Assembly: GCA_017548805.1 (NCBI GenBank)
Contig: JAFYZE010000080.1
Coordinates: 1-11,402 of the forward strand
DNA length: 11,402 bases
Direction: 5' to 3'
Source: Bacteroidales bacterium
GTDB taxonomy: Bacteria; Bacteroidota; Bacteroidia; Bacteroidales; UBA932
The notes beneath the pieces are model-generated. The model saw only the letters and a program-made list of their open reading frames with translations. It made no database searches and was not told the DNA's origin. The translations under genes and the position numbers were made by a program. Below, piece by piece: positions 1 to 5,634 of this stretch (positions within the stretch are counted from its first letter, which is position 1; every line of letters begins with the position of its first letter).

Positions 1-9
1 AAATAACCA

Positions 10-1206
10 ATGAGACAGATCGTAACGCACTTCACTGACAATGACCTATATACCTTCACCTGTCAGTATTACATCCTCATGAGATATCCCCGCGCCGAAG
101 TCGAGTATTCGTTCTTCGACCGCAACCATACAGTATATCCCAAGGGCTTCGCCGCGCTCCTGCAGGAGCAGATCGACGGCATGAGGGACGTGGTATGCAC
201 CCAGGAGGAGGCGGACTACATGCGCGACAGTTGCTACTTCCTGCCTCTGTGGTATTTCACTTTCCTCAAGGGTTACCGCTTCAATCCCAAGGAGGTTCAC
301 ATCTCCCAGGACGAGGAGGGACACCTGGAAATCAAGGTCCGCGGCAAGTGGTTCTCCACCATCATGTGGGAGATGCCCATACTTTCGTCCATCTCCGAGC
401 TCATGCACATCCTCCAGGGTGACCTTGAGACCTACAATCCCGAACTCGAGGCCCGCAGGGCGTGGGACAAGGCCGTGCAGATCTTTTCCAACGGCCTGAC
501 CTTCGGCGACATGGGCACGCGCCGCCGCCTGAGCTTCGACCACCAGGAGATGGTTGTCCGCACCATGAAGGAGGTCTACGAGTCGCAGAAGTGGCCCGGC
601 ATTTTCACGGGTACGAGCAATGTATGGCTCGCCATGAAGTACGGCACCAAGTGCCTCGGTACCATGTCGCACCAGCTCATCTCCTTCGAGGAGAACGTCA
701 GCGGCGTCTTCGAGTGCAACTTCAATGTAATGAGGAAGTTCAGCGACGTCTACGACGGTGACAACGGTATCTACCTGTACGATTGCTTCGGCGACAAGGT
801 GTTCTTCTCCAACCTCTCCAAGCGTATGGCCATGATGTACAAGGGCCTCCGTGTGGACAGCGGCAACGAGGAGGAGCAGACCGAGAAGATTATCGCCAAG
901 TATAAGTCCCTCGGCATCGACCCGGCCACCAAGCAGGTGGTGTACTCCAACGGCCTGAACATCGAACGCGCCATCGAGATCCACAAGTACTGCGCGGGCC
1001 GCGTCCAGGACTCCTACGGTGTAGGTACCTTCCTGACCTGTGACGTCGTGAACTGCAAGCCGATGAACATCGTCGTCAAGCTCACCCGAGGCCGCATCAC
1101 CGAGCTCCGCGAGTGGCACGACTGCATCAAGCTTTCCTGCGACAAGGGCAAGACCCTCGGCAATCCCGACAAATGCGCATATCTCCAGTCCGTCATCGGC
1201 GACTGA
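10..1206 (+). CDS. pncB: Nicotinate phosphoribosyltransferase
   Basis: The 398-aa product matches the PncB family, whose E. coli member is about 400 aa. The family is cytosolic and converts nicotinate plus PRPP (with ATP hydrolysis) to nicotinate mononucleotide, the entry step of the Preiss-Handler NAD salvage route. Visible signatures are the N-terminal HFTDNDLYTFTCQYYIL segment (residues 7-23), the FGDMGTRRRLSFDHQ motif near residue 165, and GTSNVWLAMKYGTKCLGTMSHQ, in which His221 corresponds to the histidine phosphorylated in the bacterial enzyme. QDSYGVGTFLTCDV lies in the C-terminal third. ATG at 10 is the natural start because the family motif begins almost at once. The gene is complete; its promoter is outside the window. 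No terminator separates it from the downstream tRNA promoter. Identification is secure. Confidence 0.95.
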   Translation: MRQIVTHFTDNDLYTFTCQYYILMRYPRAEVEYSFFDRNHTVYPKGFAALLQEQIDGMRDVVCTQEEADYMRDSCYFLPLWYFTFLKGYRFNPKEVHISQDEEGHLEIKVRGKWFSTIMWEMPILSSISELMHILQGDLETYNPELEARRAWDKAVQIFSNGLTFGDMGTRRRLSFDHQEMVVRTMKEVYESQKWPGIFTGTSNVWLAMKYGTKCLGTMSHQLISFEENVSGVFECNFNVMRKFSDVYDGDNGIYLYDCFGDKVFFSNLSKRMAMMYKGLRVDSGNEEEQTEKIIAKYKSLGIDPATKQVVYSNGLNIERAIEIHKYCAGRVQDSYGVGTFLTCDVVNCKPMNIVVKLTRGRITELREWHDCIKLSCDKGKTLGNPDKCAYLQSVIGD

Positions 1207-1222
1207 AGTTTTCAATAAAAAA

Positions 1223-1253
1223 TTTGCGTTTTCAAGAATTCGCCGTATATTTG
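1223..1253 (+). promoter_or_regulatory. Bacteroidota-type promoter of tRNA-Leu
   Basis: TTTG at 1223-1226 (-33 box) and TATATTTG at 1246-1253 (-7 box, consensus TAnnTTTG) are separated by 19 bp, matching the sigma-ABfr consensus. The -7 box lies 14 bp before the mature 5' end of the tRNA, so this promoter should serve the tRNA alone. Confidence 0.8.
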
Positions 1254-1267
1254 CAGTCCCAAACCAT

Positions 1268-1350
1268 GCGGTAGTGGTGAAATGGTAGACACGCTACTTT
1301 GAGGGGGTAGTGCCCGTTGGGGTGTGTGAGTTCGACTCTCACCTACCGCA
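1268..1350 (+). tRNA. tRNA-Leu (anticodon GAG)
   Basis: The full class II cloverleaf can be folded by eye. The acceptor stem GCGGTAG (1268-1274) pairs with CTACCGC (1343-1349). The D stem is GTG/CAC (1277-1279, 1290-1292). The anticodon stem CTACT/GGTAG (1294-1298, 1306-1310) encloses loop TTGAGGG, with anticodon GAG at 1301-1303. The long variable arm spans about 1311-1325 (TGCCC/GGGTG). The T arm is GTGAG-TTCGACT-CTCAC (1326-1342), and discriminator A is at 1350. GAG reads CUC and CUU leucine codons, and the long variable arm fits leucine identity. The 3' CCA is not encoded (CAA follows), so it must be added enzymatically. Confidence 0.95.
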
Positions 1351-1351
1351 C

Positions 1352-1388
1352 AAGGAGACAAGCTCGCAAGAGCTTGTCTCCTTTTTTT
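1352..1388 (+). terminator. Intrinsic terminator of tRNA-Leu
   Basis: A perfect 14-bp stem (1352-1365 with 1370-1383) closes a GCAA (GNRA) tetraloop and is followed by a run of seven T (1382-1388). It begins 2 nt after the tRNA. The opposite strand has no comparable T-run, so it mainly terminates plus-strand transcription. Confidence 0.92.
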
Positions 1389-1406
1389 GTGCGGGTAGGG
1401 GCGGGT

Positions 1407-1754
1407 TTAGAGGCGGGGTTTGAGGATGACCCTGACAACGAGGGAGATGAGGTAGATGATCACTCCGTAGAAGACGGGGATTAGGCCGATTTTCATCCCG
1501 CCGAAGAAAACGTTGGGGGAAATCAGGTCGAAAAGACCGCTGACATTATCTCCCAGACCATCTGCAACCTGCTGAAACGCGTTAAACATCTGGAAAAGGC
1601 CGATAAGGTATGTCAGGAATCCGAACACCATGGCGAAGTTGCCTATCTCCTTGACCCAGCGGGGAGCTTTCCATGCAGCGAAGAAAATGCCGACCAGAAG
1701 AATGGTGAGGATGGTCATGAATCCGGCTCCTCCTTGCATAAACAGTTTGAACAT
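1407..1754 (-). CDS. Small TolQ/ExbB/MotA-like membrane protein
   Basis: This 115-aa protein is very hydrophobic, with about three membrane helices (residues 12-28, 40-60 and 82-110). It begins with GGAGFMTILTILL, like the first helix of ExbB/TolQ. The stretch IGLFQMFNAFQQVADG...LISPNVFFGGMKIGLIPVFYGVIIYLISLV resembles the LGLLGTVxGMIxAF...GISEALxTTxxGLxVAIP core of the proton-channel family. Family members are usually above 200 aa, with a large cytoplasmic domain between helices 1 and 2 that is missing here. No ExbD/TolR or MotB partner is in the window, so energy coupling is not supported. It is transcribed divergently from a LytTR regulator, behind a full promoter with LytTR-type direct repeats, and is most likely its target. 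The gene is confident; the family assignment rests on a by-eye match. Confidence 0.8.
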   Translation of the reverse strand: MFKLFMQGGAGFMTILTILLVGIFFAAWKAPRWVKEIGNFAMVFGFLTYLIGLFQMFNAFQQVADGLGDNVSGLFDLISPNVFFGGMKIGLIPVFYGVIIYLISLVVRVILKPRL

Positions 1755-1789
1755 ACGACTATTGTTTTAATGGGTTAGACTTTCTGCAG

Positions 1790-1821
1790 CAAAGGTAGCA
1801 GAGGTCCGTCTTTCCTCCAAA
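1790..1821 (-). promoter_or_regulatory. Promoter of the mini-TolQ gene
   Basis: On the minus strand, TTTG (1821-1818) and TACCTTTG (1797-1790) are separated by 20 bp, a full match to the Bacteroidota -33/-7 consensus. The predicted RNA start lies about 30 nt upstream of the ATG at 1754. Confidence 0.8.
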
Positions 1822-1824
1822 CTG

Positions 1825-1853
1825 AAACCCCACGAAGGGATGCTAAAACCCCA
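1825..1853. promoter_or_regulatory. Direct repeat, candidate LytTR operator
   Basis: Two identical copies of AAACCCCA (1825-1832 and 1846-1853; TGGGGTTT on the minus strand) are separated by 13 bp, giving a 21-bp period. LytTR-domain regulators typically bind two 9-bp direct repeats with a GTT core and 12-13 bp between them. Both minus-strand copies contain GTT. The proximal copy ends 3 bp from the -33 box of the mini-TolQ promoter, a position suited to activation. A LytTR gene starts 56 bp away on the other side. Binding is inferred, not shown. Confidence 0.5.
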
Positions 1854-1893
1854 TTTTCACGCTCCGGAGGTGGCAGGGGAACGATTTTTATGC

Positions 1894-1901
1894 TATTTTT
1901 G
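1894..1901 (+). promoter_or_regulatory. -7 box of the LytTR gene
   Basis: TATTTTTG matches TAnnTTTG and ends 7 bp before ATG 1909, so transcription would begin within a few bases of the start codon. No TTTG occurs at the -33 position, which would fit a promoter needing an activator. The box lies inside the possible longer reading frame from ATG 1840 and therefore argues for ATG 1909. Confidence 0.55.
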
Positions 1902-1908
1902 TGCAGCG

Positions 1909-2634
1909 ATGAAACGGTTGCTGGTCATATCGTATTGGATAGTCTCCACCCTCCTGGTGGCGATCATCCTCTCCAGCTTTGACTACAAGTTTCCTGAAGC
2001 GCTGTTCGTCGGATCGATGTTCCTTCCTGGAGCCCTGGCGGCCAAGTTCTTTTTCCCGAAAGTTAATTTCAAGGACAGGAGGTCCGGAATCAGGGATGCG
2101 GTTTTCATCATCCTTGGAATCCTGTTGGCGGAAATCTTGCTCTTCCTTGTAGCCCATTTCTACATCCTCACCTTTAGGGAAGGCCAGAACGGCAGGTTCC
2201 TGAACATGGAGGAGATCCCGCAGCCCCTCACCAATCCCGTCTTCATCGCACTGATCCTGACGGCGCTTGCGGCCGGGGCCTATTTCTTCGAGTCCTGGCT
2301 GGACAGGAAGCGGCCTGAGGAGCCGGGCCCGATCAGGTTCATTTCGGGGAGGAAGCCGGTGAGCCTGCAGCTCGACGAGATCCTCTACGTGGAGTCCAAT
2401 GATTCCGTGACCACCGTCGTTGCGACCGGGGAACGGCGCTTCAAGAACAAGACCCCCATCTCCCAATGGGAAGCCATCCTTGAGCCCTACTTCATACGCA
2501 TTCACCGCTCATACCTCGTCAACAGGAAGGCCGTGACCGGCATAGACGTCGACATCCTCTATATCGGCGACACCCAGCTCCCCATCTCCAGGAAGTACAA
2601 GGACAGCGTCAAAGACCTTACCATTTCCAACTGA
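1909..2634 (+). CDS. Membrane-anchored LytTR transcriptional regulator
   Basis: With the start at 1909 the product is 241 aa. Four predicted membrane helices (about 4-23, 31-49, 62-88 and 109-130) are followed by a LytTR DNA-binding domain (about 142-239). The domain is recognised from LQLDEILYVESNDSVTTV, FIRIHRSYLVN (195-205) and LPISRKYKD (224-232). There is no response-regulator receiver domain, so it is not a classic AgrA/LytR; the membrane part probably senses the signal or binds a membrane partner directly. ATG 1840 would add 23 residues, but the -7 box at 1894-1901 lies inside that extension and MKRLLVISYW is a natural N-terminus for a membrane protein. It is divergent from the mini-TolQ gene, with a candidate LytTR operator between them. 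It ends before a strong terminator. The regulator call is firm; its signal is unknown. Confidence 0.9.
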   Translation: MKRLLVISYWIVSTLLVAIILSSFDYKFPEALFVGSMFLPGALAAKFFFPKVNFKDRRSGIRDAVFIILGILLAEILLFLVAHFYILTFREGQNGRFLNMEEIPQPLTNPVFIALILTALAAGAYFFESWLDRKRPEEPGPIRFISGRKPVSLQLDEILYVESNDSVTTVVATGERRFKNKTPISQWEAILEPYFIRIHRSYLVNRKAVTGIDVDILYIGDTQLPISRKYKDSVKDLTISN

Positions 2635-2649
2635 CACCATACGCGCAAA

Positions 2650-2681
2650 AAAAAAGCACAGGACAATGCCTGTGCTTTTTT
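2650..2681. terminator. Bidirectional intrinsic terminator
   Basis: The stem GCACAGG/CCTGTGC (2656-2662, 2669-2675) with loop ACAATG is flanked by an A-run on the left and a T-run on the right, so each strand has a U-tract (6 T on plus; 9 on minus, where the A-run at 2647-2655 is read as T). It ends the LytTR transcript from the left and the 55-aa gene transcript from the right. Confidence 0.9.
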
Positions 2682-2704
2682 ATCGAAGGCCTTTGGGCAA
2701 AAGG

Positions 2705-2872
2705 CTATTTGGCAGGAGCTTTGGTGGGCTCGGCCTCTTCCGGCTTTTCATTCTCTTCCTCGGGGGTTCCGGAATTGGTCTGGCCTACGGGCGGCTCTGA
2801 CTGCCCCTGGGATCCCTTGCTGCCGGTAGGCGTCTGGGGGATGATGACGACTTTTGATGGTGTTTTTTTCAT
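2705..2872 (-). CDS. 55-aa Pro/Glu/Lys-rich mini-protein
   Basis: The minus-strand frame runs from ATG at 2872 to TAG at 2705. It encodes MKKTPSKVVIIPQTPTG, then a Gly/Ser/Gln stretch, then an acidic tail rich in E, P and K ending in KAPAK. It has no hydrophobic helix, no cysteine and no recognisable domain, and is probably disordered. It starts 34 nt after the stop of the 223-aa membrane-protein gene on the same strand, and a terminator with nine T follows 24 nt after its stop. That placement is what suggests a real last gene of a transcript. An overlapping plus-strand frame (2709-2894) is the alternative reading but has no promoter and runs against the terminator. I do not recognise the protein. 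It could be an uncharacterised soluble or periphery-associated peptide. Confidence 0.55.
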   Translation of the reverse strand: MKKTPSKVVIIPQTPTGSKGSQGQSEPPVGQTNSGTPEEENEKPEEAEPTKAPAK

Positions 2873-2906
2873 GGCTGTTATGAGTTATGAATAATTATCA
2901 GGAGGA

Positions 2907-3578
2907 TTATCTGCGTTTAGGCTTGCCGCTGAGGTATTTGTCAATGGCGGTAATGGCGGCATCGAGGTCGCTCACGTCGGCATAGTATTCGGGTCCTACC
3001 TGGCTGCTCAGCCAGCGTATGACATACTGGCCGTAGCCGGTCTTGATGTATTCCTTGATGTCTATGACGCCGTTTCCTGCCAATCTCCGCACGTTGGACT
3101 CGTTGATGGATTTATCAACCATTTCGTTGCGGGTGGCGATATGGCTGTTGAGGTTGGCCACGGCATACTCGCAGGAGTCGTAGGCGCGGATGATCTTCAT
3201 CGACGTTTCGTTGTCCCCGATCTTCTGGAAGAGGGAAGACATCTTGAGCAGCTCCAGGGCGTCGTGGGTCATGGTGATGGACGCTTCCGCAAAGATGACC
3301 CCCGTATGGTAATAAATCGAGTCGGCCGGACACTTTGCAAGGGTCAGGCGGTTGTCCAGGAAATACTTCGCGGACTTGCGTTCCTGTCTCATATGTTCCG
3401 ACATGGTATGTATGTCGTCTATGTTGGCCACAAGCTCGGCGCGGACAAGTTCAAGGGCGGAGCTCACCTCGCGTTGCACACGGGCGCGGTCGAGGATGCC
3501 CTGGACACTGAACGTGATGATTATACCCAGGACTACCGACAGAAGATGCCTGAAAAAAGCTTTTGTTGTATCTTTCAT
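2907..3578 (-). CDS. Single-TM protein, DUF6090-like
   Basis: The 223-aa product has one N-terminal membrane helix (residues 10-27, LLSVVLGIIITFSVQGIL). A mostly helical, charged soluble part follows, starting with SSALELVRAELVANIDDI. This layout, an anchor of the type LLxVVLGIIIxF followed by a basic turn and an ExxxALxxLxxEL helix, resembles the Bacteroidota DUF6090 family, whose function is unknown. With lysine and arginine near the N-terminus and no lipobox or cleavage site, the chain is more likely anchored than secreted; which side the soluble part faces is uncertain. Its start lies 53 nt after the DUF554 stop, with a -7 box in the gap, and it is followed by the 55-aa gene. The gene call is firm; the family is tentative. 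Confidence 0.8.
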   Translation of the reverse strand: MKDTTKAFFRHLLSVVLGIIITFSVQGILDRARVQREVSSALELVRAELVANIDDIHTMSEHMRQERKSAKYFLDNRLTLAKCPADSIYYHTGVIFAEASITMTHDALELLKMSSLFQKIGDNETSMKIIRAYDSCEYAVANLNSHIATRNEMVDKSINESNVRRLAGNGVIDIKEYIKTGYGQYVIRWLSSQVGPEYYADVSDLDAAITAIDKYLSGKPKRR

Positions 3579-3595
3579 ATGAATTATATGCTTTC

Positions 3596-3603
3596 CAAAG
3601 ATA
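3596..3603 (-). promoter_or_regulatory. -7 box of the 223-aa membrane-protein gene
   Basis: TATCTTTG on the minus strand is a full match to TAnnTTTG, 17 nt before ATG 3578. No TTTG is seen 19-21 bp upstream. It lies in the 53-nt gap after the DUF554 stop, so this gene may be transcribed on its own as well as by read-through. Confidence 0.55.
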
Positions 3604-3631
3604 ATAATCTTTTGCGGAAAAACACTTAATA

Positions 3632-4312
3632 TTAAATGGCTTTTACGAGGAACCAGACCACAGGCACCAGAAGTGCGGGCAGGTAATTGAGGGTCTTGCA
3701 GTCCTTGATGTTAAGGATGGAGAGGCCGGAGGAGATGATCAGCACTCCTCCGACTATGGCGAGCTCGTTCACGAGCGTGCCCTGGAGCAGGGGAGAGTTG
3801 GAGGCGAGTTTAGCAATCAGGTAGAACATCCCCTGCCAGCAGAATAGCACTGGGGCGGCCAGGATCATTCCGATGCCGAAAGTGGTCGCGAACACCATAG
3901 AGGTGACCAGGTCCAGGGTGGAATTGGTGTACAGGAAGGTGTTGTCGCCGTTCAATGCGCTCAGGACCGGGCCCACTATCGAGAAAGTGCCTATGCAGTA
4001 GAGCAGACAGGCGGAGATAAGGCCCTTGGCGAGGCCCTCGCCGGTGCGCTGCGCGACGAGCCGCTTCACGCGCCCGTCCAGGTCCAGCGCCGTGCCGATC
4101 AGCCCGCCTATGGCCAGGCTGAGGATGAAGAGCACGGGGAACTCGCTCTTGGGCATGTTCTGCACGAATGAATTGGCGCCGAGCGCCAGGGAAGCAAGGC
4201 CCATTGCGTTGAAGAGTGTAGTAGAATATTTCTCGCCGAGACCTTTCTTGAACAGGGCCCCGACGAGCGAACCGACGATGATGCAGCCGGTGTTGACAAT
4301 GGTTCCGAGCAT
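3632..4312 (-). CDS. DUF554 family membrane protein (YqgA/YdfK-like)
   Basis: The 226-aa integral membrane protein has about six hydrophobic segments and the DUF554 hallmarks. MLGTIVNTGCIIVGSLVGALFKKGL is at the N-terminus, followed by FNAMGLASLALG, then ILSLAIGGLIGTALDLDGRVKRL. The central part contains GLISACLLYCIGTFSIVGPVLSALNGD and the C-terminal part NELAIVGGVLIISSGLSIL. The length is normal for the family. Its biochemical role is not established; a transporter-like inner-membrane protein is often supposed. It starts 72 nt from the divergent esterase-like gene and may lead a three-gene minus-strand transcript that ends at the 2650-2681 terminator. Confidence 0.92.
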   Translation of the reverse strand: MLGTIVNTGCIIVGSLVGALFKKGLGEKYSTTLFNAMGLASLALGANSFVQNMPKSEFPVLFILSLAIGGLIGTALDLDGRVKRLVAQRTGEGLAKGLISACLLYCIGTFSIVGPVLSALNGDNTFLYTNSTLDLVTSMVFATTFGIGMILAAPVLFCWQGMFYLIAKLASNSPLLQGTLVNELAIVGGVLIISSGLSILNIKDCKTLNYLPALLVPVVWFLVKAI

Positions 4313-4332
4313 AAATCTACTACTAACTCCCG

Positions 4333-4340
4333 TAAAGGTA
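4333..4340 (-). promoter_or_regulatory. Possible -7 box of the DUF554 gene
   Basis: TACCTTTA on the minus strand differs from TAnnTTTG only in the last base and lies 20 nt before ATG 4312. No -33 box is seen. Confidence 0.35.
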
Positions 4341-4363
4341 GGAATTAATCCCGGCTTTTTAAG

Positions 4364-4371
4364 TATATTTG
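4364..4371 (+). promoter_or_regulatory. -7 box of the esterase-like gene
   Basis: TATATTTG matches TAnnTTTG and lies 13 nt before ATG 4385 (19 nt before ATG 4391), implying a leader of only about 8-14 nt. There is no clear -33 TTTG. Confidence 0.55.
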
Positions 4372-4384
4372 GAAAAATTTAAGG

Positions 4385-5524
4385 ATGTCAATGAAACGCT
4401 CTTTTCTCCTGCAGGTCCTGCTTTTGACTGCGATACTTCCTTTGTCCGCCCAGAATTTCACCAATTTCCGCATTCCGGAACGTATCGTCTCGCCGGAGAT
4501 GGCTGGTGATACGGTCATTCTCCGTTTCGCCGGAGAATATTTGTCCGACGTGCGTGTGGACGGCAGCTGGTCACAGGCGCCGGTGCCCATGACCAAGCGC
4601 GAAGGCGTGTGGGAGCTGAAGATGTTCGGGCTTCAGGGCGATTTCTATACCTACCGTTTCATCGCGGACGGCGTCCCGTCGCTGGACCCTTCGAACAATA
4701 ACGTCCAGTACCACGGCACCGACTACCGCAATTTCTTCATCGTGGACGGCCCTCGCTCGCAGGGTTATGTTCAGGCTTCGCACCGGGGAGAAGTCTCGTT
4801 CGTATGGTACGACAGCAAGCTCATGGGTACCAACCGCCGCATGGCGGTCTATACCCCTTACGGTTACGGACGCGACAAAAGCAAGCAGTACCCCGTGCTC
4901 TACCTTCTCCACGACGAGGGGGACAATGAAGAGGCGTGGCTGACTATGGGGCGCGTCGCGCAGGTGCTCGACCGTCTCATCGAGACCGGACGCGCAGTGC
5001 CGATGATAGCCGTCATGCCCAACTGCGATCCCGTAATGCAGGCGGCGCCCAGCCTCGGCCTGCCCGAGGTTCGCACTTCGCGCACAGCGTCCTCATCCGT
5101 ATTCATGAGCAGTTTCGTGAACGAGATAATACCCTTCGTCCAGGCCAACTATAGGGCGATTCCCAAGAAGTCCGCCCGCGCCGCCTGCGGCATAGGAGCC
5201 GGCGGTACCACGGTCATCAATACTGCCGTCATGTACAACAATCTCTTTGATTTCGTCCTGCCGCTGAGCTGCGGCGTGGTGGACAACGGCCATCTCACGG
5301 ACGATTTCCTGAGGATCAAGAAGGCGGGGATCAAGCTGTTCTGGACCGGATGCGGCACTATGGACCAGGTGGCGTACGCCCCGTCGCAGACCCTGCATGA
5401 GACGCTTTCGTACATCCATCTCGACCATACTTTCTATGTGATGACGGGAGGGCGCGACTGGAATATATGGAGACACTTCCTGAACAATTTCGCGCCGATG
5501 ATATTCAAGTACTACACGGACTGA
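4385..5524 (+). CDS. Secreted CE1/enterochelin-esterase-like protein, probably inactive
   Basis: The product is 379 aa. A signal peptide (about residues 3-22, ending LSA/Q) is followed by a beta-sandwich like the N-terminal domain of feruloyl and enterochelin esterases (about 28-120) and an alpha/beta-hydrolase domain (about 138-376). The hydrolase part keeps VLYLLHDEGDNEEAW (oxyanion region, normally LHGxGDxExxW), IAVMPNCDP and FWTGCGTMD. Two catalytic positions differ. The nucleophile elbow, usually G-x-S-x-G-G, reads GIGAGG at 269-274, placing Gly271 at the serine. The usual GGHDWxxWR reads GGRDWNIWR at 355-363, placing Arg357 at the histidine. Members normally cleave ester-linked groups from plant polysaccharides or siderophores; this one may only bind. 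ATG 4391 is an equally possible start. It is transcribed alone, and its stop codon lies inside the terminator stem. Confidence 0.9.
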   Translation: MSMKRSFLLQVLLLTAILPLSAQNFTNFRIPERIVSPEMAGDTVILRFAGEYLSDVRVDGSWSQAPVPMTKREGVWELKMFGLQGDFYTYRFIADGVPSLDPSNNNVQYHGTDYRNFFIVDGPRSQGYVQASHRGEVSFVWYDSKLMGTNRRMAVYTPYGYGRDKSKQYPVLYLLHDEGDNEEAWLTMGRVAQVLDRLIETGRAVPMIAVMPNCDPVMQAAPSLGLPEVRTSRTASSSVFMSSFVNEIIPFVQANYRAIPKKSARAACGIGAGGTTVINTAVMYNNLFDFVLPLSCGVVDNGHLTDDFLRIKKAGIKLFWTGCGTMDQVAYAPSQTLHETLSYIHLDHTFYVMTGGRDWNIWRHFLNNFAPMIFKYYTD

Positions 5525-5565
5525 AAATGAAAAGCCCCGCTGTCGCAGCGGGGCTTTTCATTTTC
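5523..5565. terminator. Long bidirectional palindromic terminator
   Basis: A perfect 20-bp inverted repeat (5523-5542 with 5546-5565) with a TCG loop has core GCCCCGCTG/CAGCGGGGC and arms that read TTTTCATTTTC on leaving in either direction. It overlaps the last two bases of the esterase-like stop codon (TGA 5522-5524) and faces the convergent DUF4783 gene, so it should end both transcripts. Confidence 0.88.
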
Positions 5566-5634
5566 ATAAACCAACTTATTAACCAAAACAGTCTTAAACG
5601 ATCTGCTTTTTGATAAAGCAAGTCCCGTGCCAAA

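Noticed and set aside
46..1215. 389-aa minus-strand open frame opposite pncB
   Set aside because: Shadow of the GC-rich pncB coding strand; the translation is low-complexity V/L/E/D/G/H-rich with no family resemblance and no promoter, whereas pncB is unmistakable.
1840..1908. Upstream ATG extending the LytTR protein by 23 residues
   Set aside because: The -7 box at 1894-1901 would lie inside the coding region, and the extension covers one copy of the candidate operator; MKRLLVISYW is the better N-terminus.
2684..2706. Small hairpin CCTTT-GGGC-AAAAGG beyond the bidirectional terminator
   Set aside because: Only about 5 pairs, with no T-run; likely chance next to the strong terminator.
2709..2894. 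61-aa plus-strand frame opposite the 55-aa gene
   Set aside because: G/S/V-rich translation without a promoter; it runs through the 3' end of the minus-strand transcript and into the gap between minus-strand genes. The minus-strand 55-aa frame fits the terminator better.
5604..5619. GCTTT/AAAGC mini-hairpin in the 5566-5634 gap
   Set aside because: A 5-bp stem in AT-rich DNA with no conserved context; no RNA gene or riboswitch is supported.
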